From assembly GCA_020635855.1 (NCBI GenBank), contig JACJYZ010000002.1:186001-250000 (forward strand): DNA of 64,000 nt. The letters run 5' to 3'. Shown here piece by piece: positions 62,576 through 64,000 of this stretch. The position numbers and the translations under genes were made by a program. The stretch is from Flavobacteriales bacterium (lineage in GTDB: Bacteria > Bacteroidota > Bacteroidia > JACJYZ01). The notes under the pieces are model-generated. The model had not been told where the DNA came from. It did not search any database and saw only the letters and a program-made list of their open reading frames with translations. Each line of letters starts with the position of its first letter. Within the stretch, counting starts at the first letter, position 1.

Positions 62576-63814
62576 TCAGATATTGACTCCTTTCAGACAT
62601 GCTTCCGGGCAACAAACGAAGTACTTTCTGACAGGGGCTGATAAGGCGGTTAGATTCAGGTTGTCGCTGACTTTTGCGATGTCTGCAACCTGTTTGTTCT
62701 TGGCAAGGATGTAGATGTTCTCTTCCATCGGGCGATACGCATTGTTCTCCAATTCGCCGGAAACCACGAAATAGGCGACTTCCGAATCGCGTAATCCGTA
62801 CAATTTTTGTGCCTTTTTTTCAATCTGGGCAATAATTTTTTTGCCGATAGGCTGCTTTTGGATCCTTATTTTGAATAGTTTCCTGTTTATCAACCCTTTA
62901 GATAAATTACTCAAGATGGAATCCGGATGACTTTCCCATACTTTCACTGCAGAGAGTACATCATAGTCGTCCAGTCTGGCAAACCATTCCAGGGCATCTG
63001 AATTGCCGGTGAATGATCGGGTGGTGAGTTTCTGTGACAGGAAATATTTCAGGGCGGGTGAAGCGAAAACATCCGATCCGCTGAGTGAAAGGTCCTTGGC
63101 TCTTTTCAGGGTGTTTATCAACATTTTTTCCCCGGCAACAGCGGTTTTATGCATGTATACCTGCCAATACATCAATCGCCTGGCGATGATGAATTTTTCC
63201 ACGGAGTAAATGCCCTTGGAGTCGATCACCAGCTGATCTCCATGTACGTTGAGCATTTTGATGATCCTGTGGGTACTAACCACGCCTTCTGCCACACCCG
63301 TATAGAAGCTGTCGCGGCTCAGGTAGTCCAAACGATCCATGTCGAGCTGTCCGGATACCAGTTGATGCAGGAACTTTTTCTTGTACTTGTTCTGGAAGAT
63401 TTGGATCGCCAGCTTCAGTTCACCGCTGAATTCGCGGTCCAGCTCGCGCATGAAAACTCCGGTCAGGTGTTCATGGTTAACGCCCTCGATGAGGGTGAAC
63501 TCAAGGCTGTGTGAAAACGGGCCATGGCCGATGTCATGCAGAAGGATCGCGATTTGCACAGCCCGGGCTTCTTCGTCAGAAATGGAAACACCTTTCGATC
63601 TTAACACCTCAAGTGCTTCTCCCATCAGGTGCATGGCTCCCAACGCATGATGAAAGCGGGTATGTAAGGCACCCGGGTAAACCAGGTTGGTCATGCCCAG
63701 TTGCTGGATCCTGCGCAATCTCTGGAAATACGGGTGGTCGATCAGTTTTGCGATCAGGGGAAACGGTAAACTGACAAAGCCGTAAATGGGGTCATTGAAT
63801 ACTTTCAGATTCAT
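62576..63814 (-). CDS. HD-domain phosphohydrolase family protein
   Basis: The 412-residue protein has an HD metal-binding domain near its N-terminus: the first His in HTRFHHALGAMHLMGEAL (about residue 50), then ILLHDIGHGPFSHSLE (about residue 95, with the HD pair), typical of dNTP triphosphohydrolase-like / SAMHD1-like HD proteins. It probably hydrolyses a nucleotide; substrate unknown. The ATG at 63814 is used rather than a GTG at 63817. It leads the lpx operon; the same order is known in other Bacteroidota. Confidence 0.85.
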   Translation of the reverse strand: MNLKVFNDPIYGFVSLPFPLIAKLIDHPYFQRLRRIQQLGMTNLVYPGALHTRFHHALGAMHLMGEALEVLRSKGVSISDEEARAVQIAILLHDIGHGPFSHSLEFTLIEGVNHEHLTGVFMRELDREFSGELKLAIQIFQNKYKKKFLHQLVSGQLDMDRLDYLSRDSFYTGVAEGVVSTHRIIKMLNVHGDQLVIDSKGIYSVEKFIIARRLMYWQVYMHKTAVAGEKMLINTLKRAKDLSLSGSDVFASPALKYFLSQKLTTRSFTGNSDALEWFARLDDYDVLSAVKVWESHPDSILSNLSKGLINRKLFKIRIQKQPIGKKIIAQIEKKAQKLYGLRDSEVAYFVVSGELENNAYRPMEENIYILAKNKQVADIAKVSDNLNLTALSAPVRKYFVCCPEACLKGVNI

Positions 63815-63987
63815 CACAAACCCTGGCGCTTATTTTTAATTCGGTAACTTCGATCATTCAATAAATTGTACATTCCCGAGTTGTACATTCACACAAAACA
63901 GAATACGATATTAAGCATTATTTGAGTGGGGGTGATGGTTGCGTCAGGCATTTTATCCCTGTAATTATTAACATCTGACAGCCAATC

Positions 63988-64000
63988 ATGAAACAATTCC
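63988..64000 (+). CDS. Possible start of a plus-strand gene, cut by window edge
   Basis: An ATG at 63988 opens four codons (MKQF) before the window ends. The 173 bp between it and the HD gene are A/T-rich and could hold a divergent promoter. Nothing more can be said about the product. Confidence 0.3.

Overview
The window is chromosomal DNA from a member of the Bacteroidota, of the gliding / type IX secretion (T9SS) kind, probably Flavobacteriales-like or a relative; genus cannot be read from the sequence. The evidence is a porU-porV pair next to gldJ and a porP/sprF-type gene, a fused lpxC-fabZ gene, TonB-dependent receptors with N-terminal carboxypeptidase-regulatory-like domains, the gene order nhaD-exbB-exbD-tonB-folC, weak Shine-Dalgarno sequences and several TAnnTTTG (-7 type) promoter elements. 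Nearly all of the sequence is coding and most genes are housekeeping or envelope genes. No rRNA, CRISPR array, prophage or plasmid origin was seen.

Layout. 1-8.6 kb: two outer-membrane transport units on the minus strand. The first is a TonB-dependent receptor (cut by the window edge) with a beta-helix-like lipoprotein. The second is a three-gene unit of a small Cys/His-rich membrane protein, a TonB-dependent receptor and a BNR-propeller lipoprotein with a Cys-Pro-Cys-Cys motif, which I suspect handles a metal such as copper. 8.66-10.9 kb: the only accessory stretch. It holds two 160-bp direct repeats built of small palindromes, a short inverted repeat, an IS200-like transposase unit bounded by identical hairpins, a tRNA-Val(TAC), a fragment of that tRNA and a decayed tRNA copy. 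10.9-16.2 kb: a monooxygenase-like ABM protein, folC, the TonB/ExbD/ExbB energy module that would power the receptors, and an NhaD antiporter. 16.5-19.2 kb: a small very acidic protein, anmK and an acyl-CoA dehydrogenase. 19.2-22.7 kb: a Wza-like export protein with a Wzz-like partner.

22.7-32 kb: murF, gldJ, porP/sprF, porU and porV. The last four belong to the T9SS / gliding apparatus: PorU cleaves the C-terminal signal of secreted proteins, PorV shuttles them, and GldJ and PorP/SprF are parts of the motor and adhesin machinery. 32-43 kb: ispF, proC, pheT, recG, pyruvate dehydrogenase E2 and E1-alpha, a DUF5522 protein, a PLP-dependent deaminase-like enzyme and a LysM glucosaminidase. 43.2-48.9 kb: three uncharacterised envelope proteins. 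49-55.9 kb: rnhB, a glycosyltransferase, a Wzx-like flippase, two tandem Wzz-like proteins and an O-antigen ligase/polymerase, together a surface-polysaccharide locus. 55.9-63.8 kb: a SpoIIE-type phosphatase, an LpxD-like paralogue, efp, an ABC ATPase, lpxA, lpxC-fabZ, lpxD and an HD-domain hydrolase. The lpx genes carry out the early steps of lipid A synthesis. The last 13 bases may start a further plus-strand gene.

The most unusual parts are the receptor/propeller/Cys-His unit at 4.5-8.6 kb, the repeat, transposase and tRNA-debris island at 8.7-10.9 kb, and the tandem kinase-less Wzz-like pair at 52.5-54.4 kb. Nothing in the window is clearly a wholly new system; function statements are from motifs read by eye.
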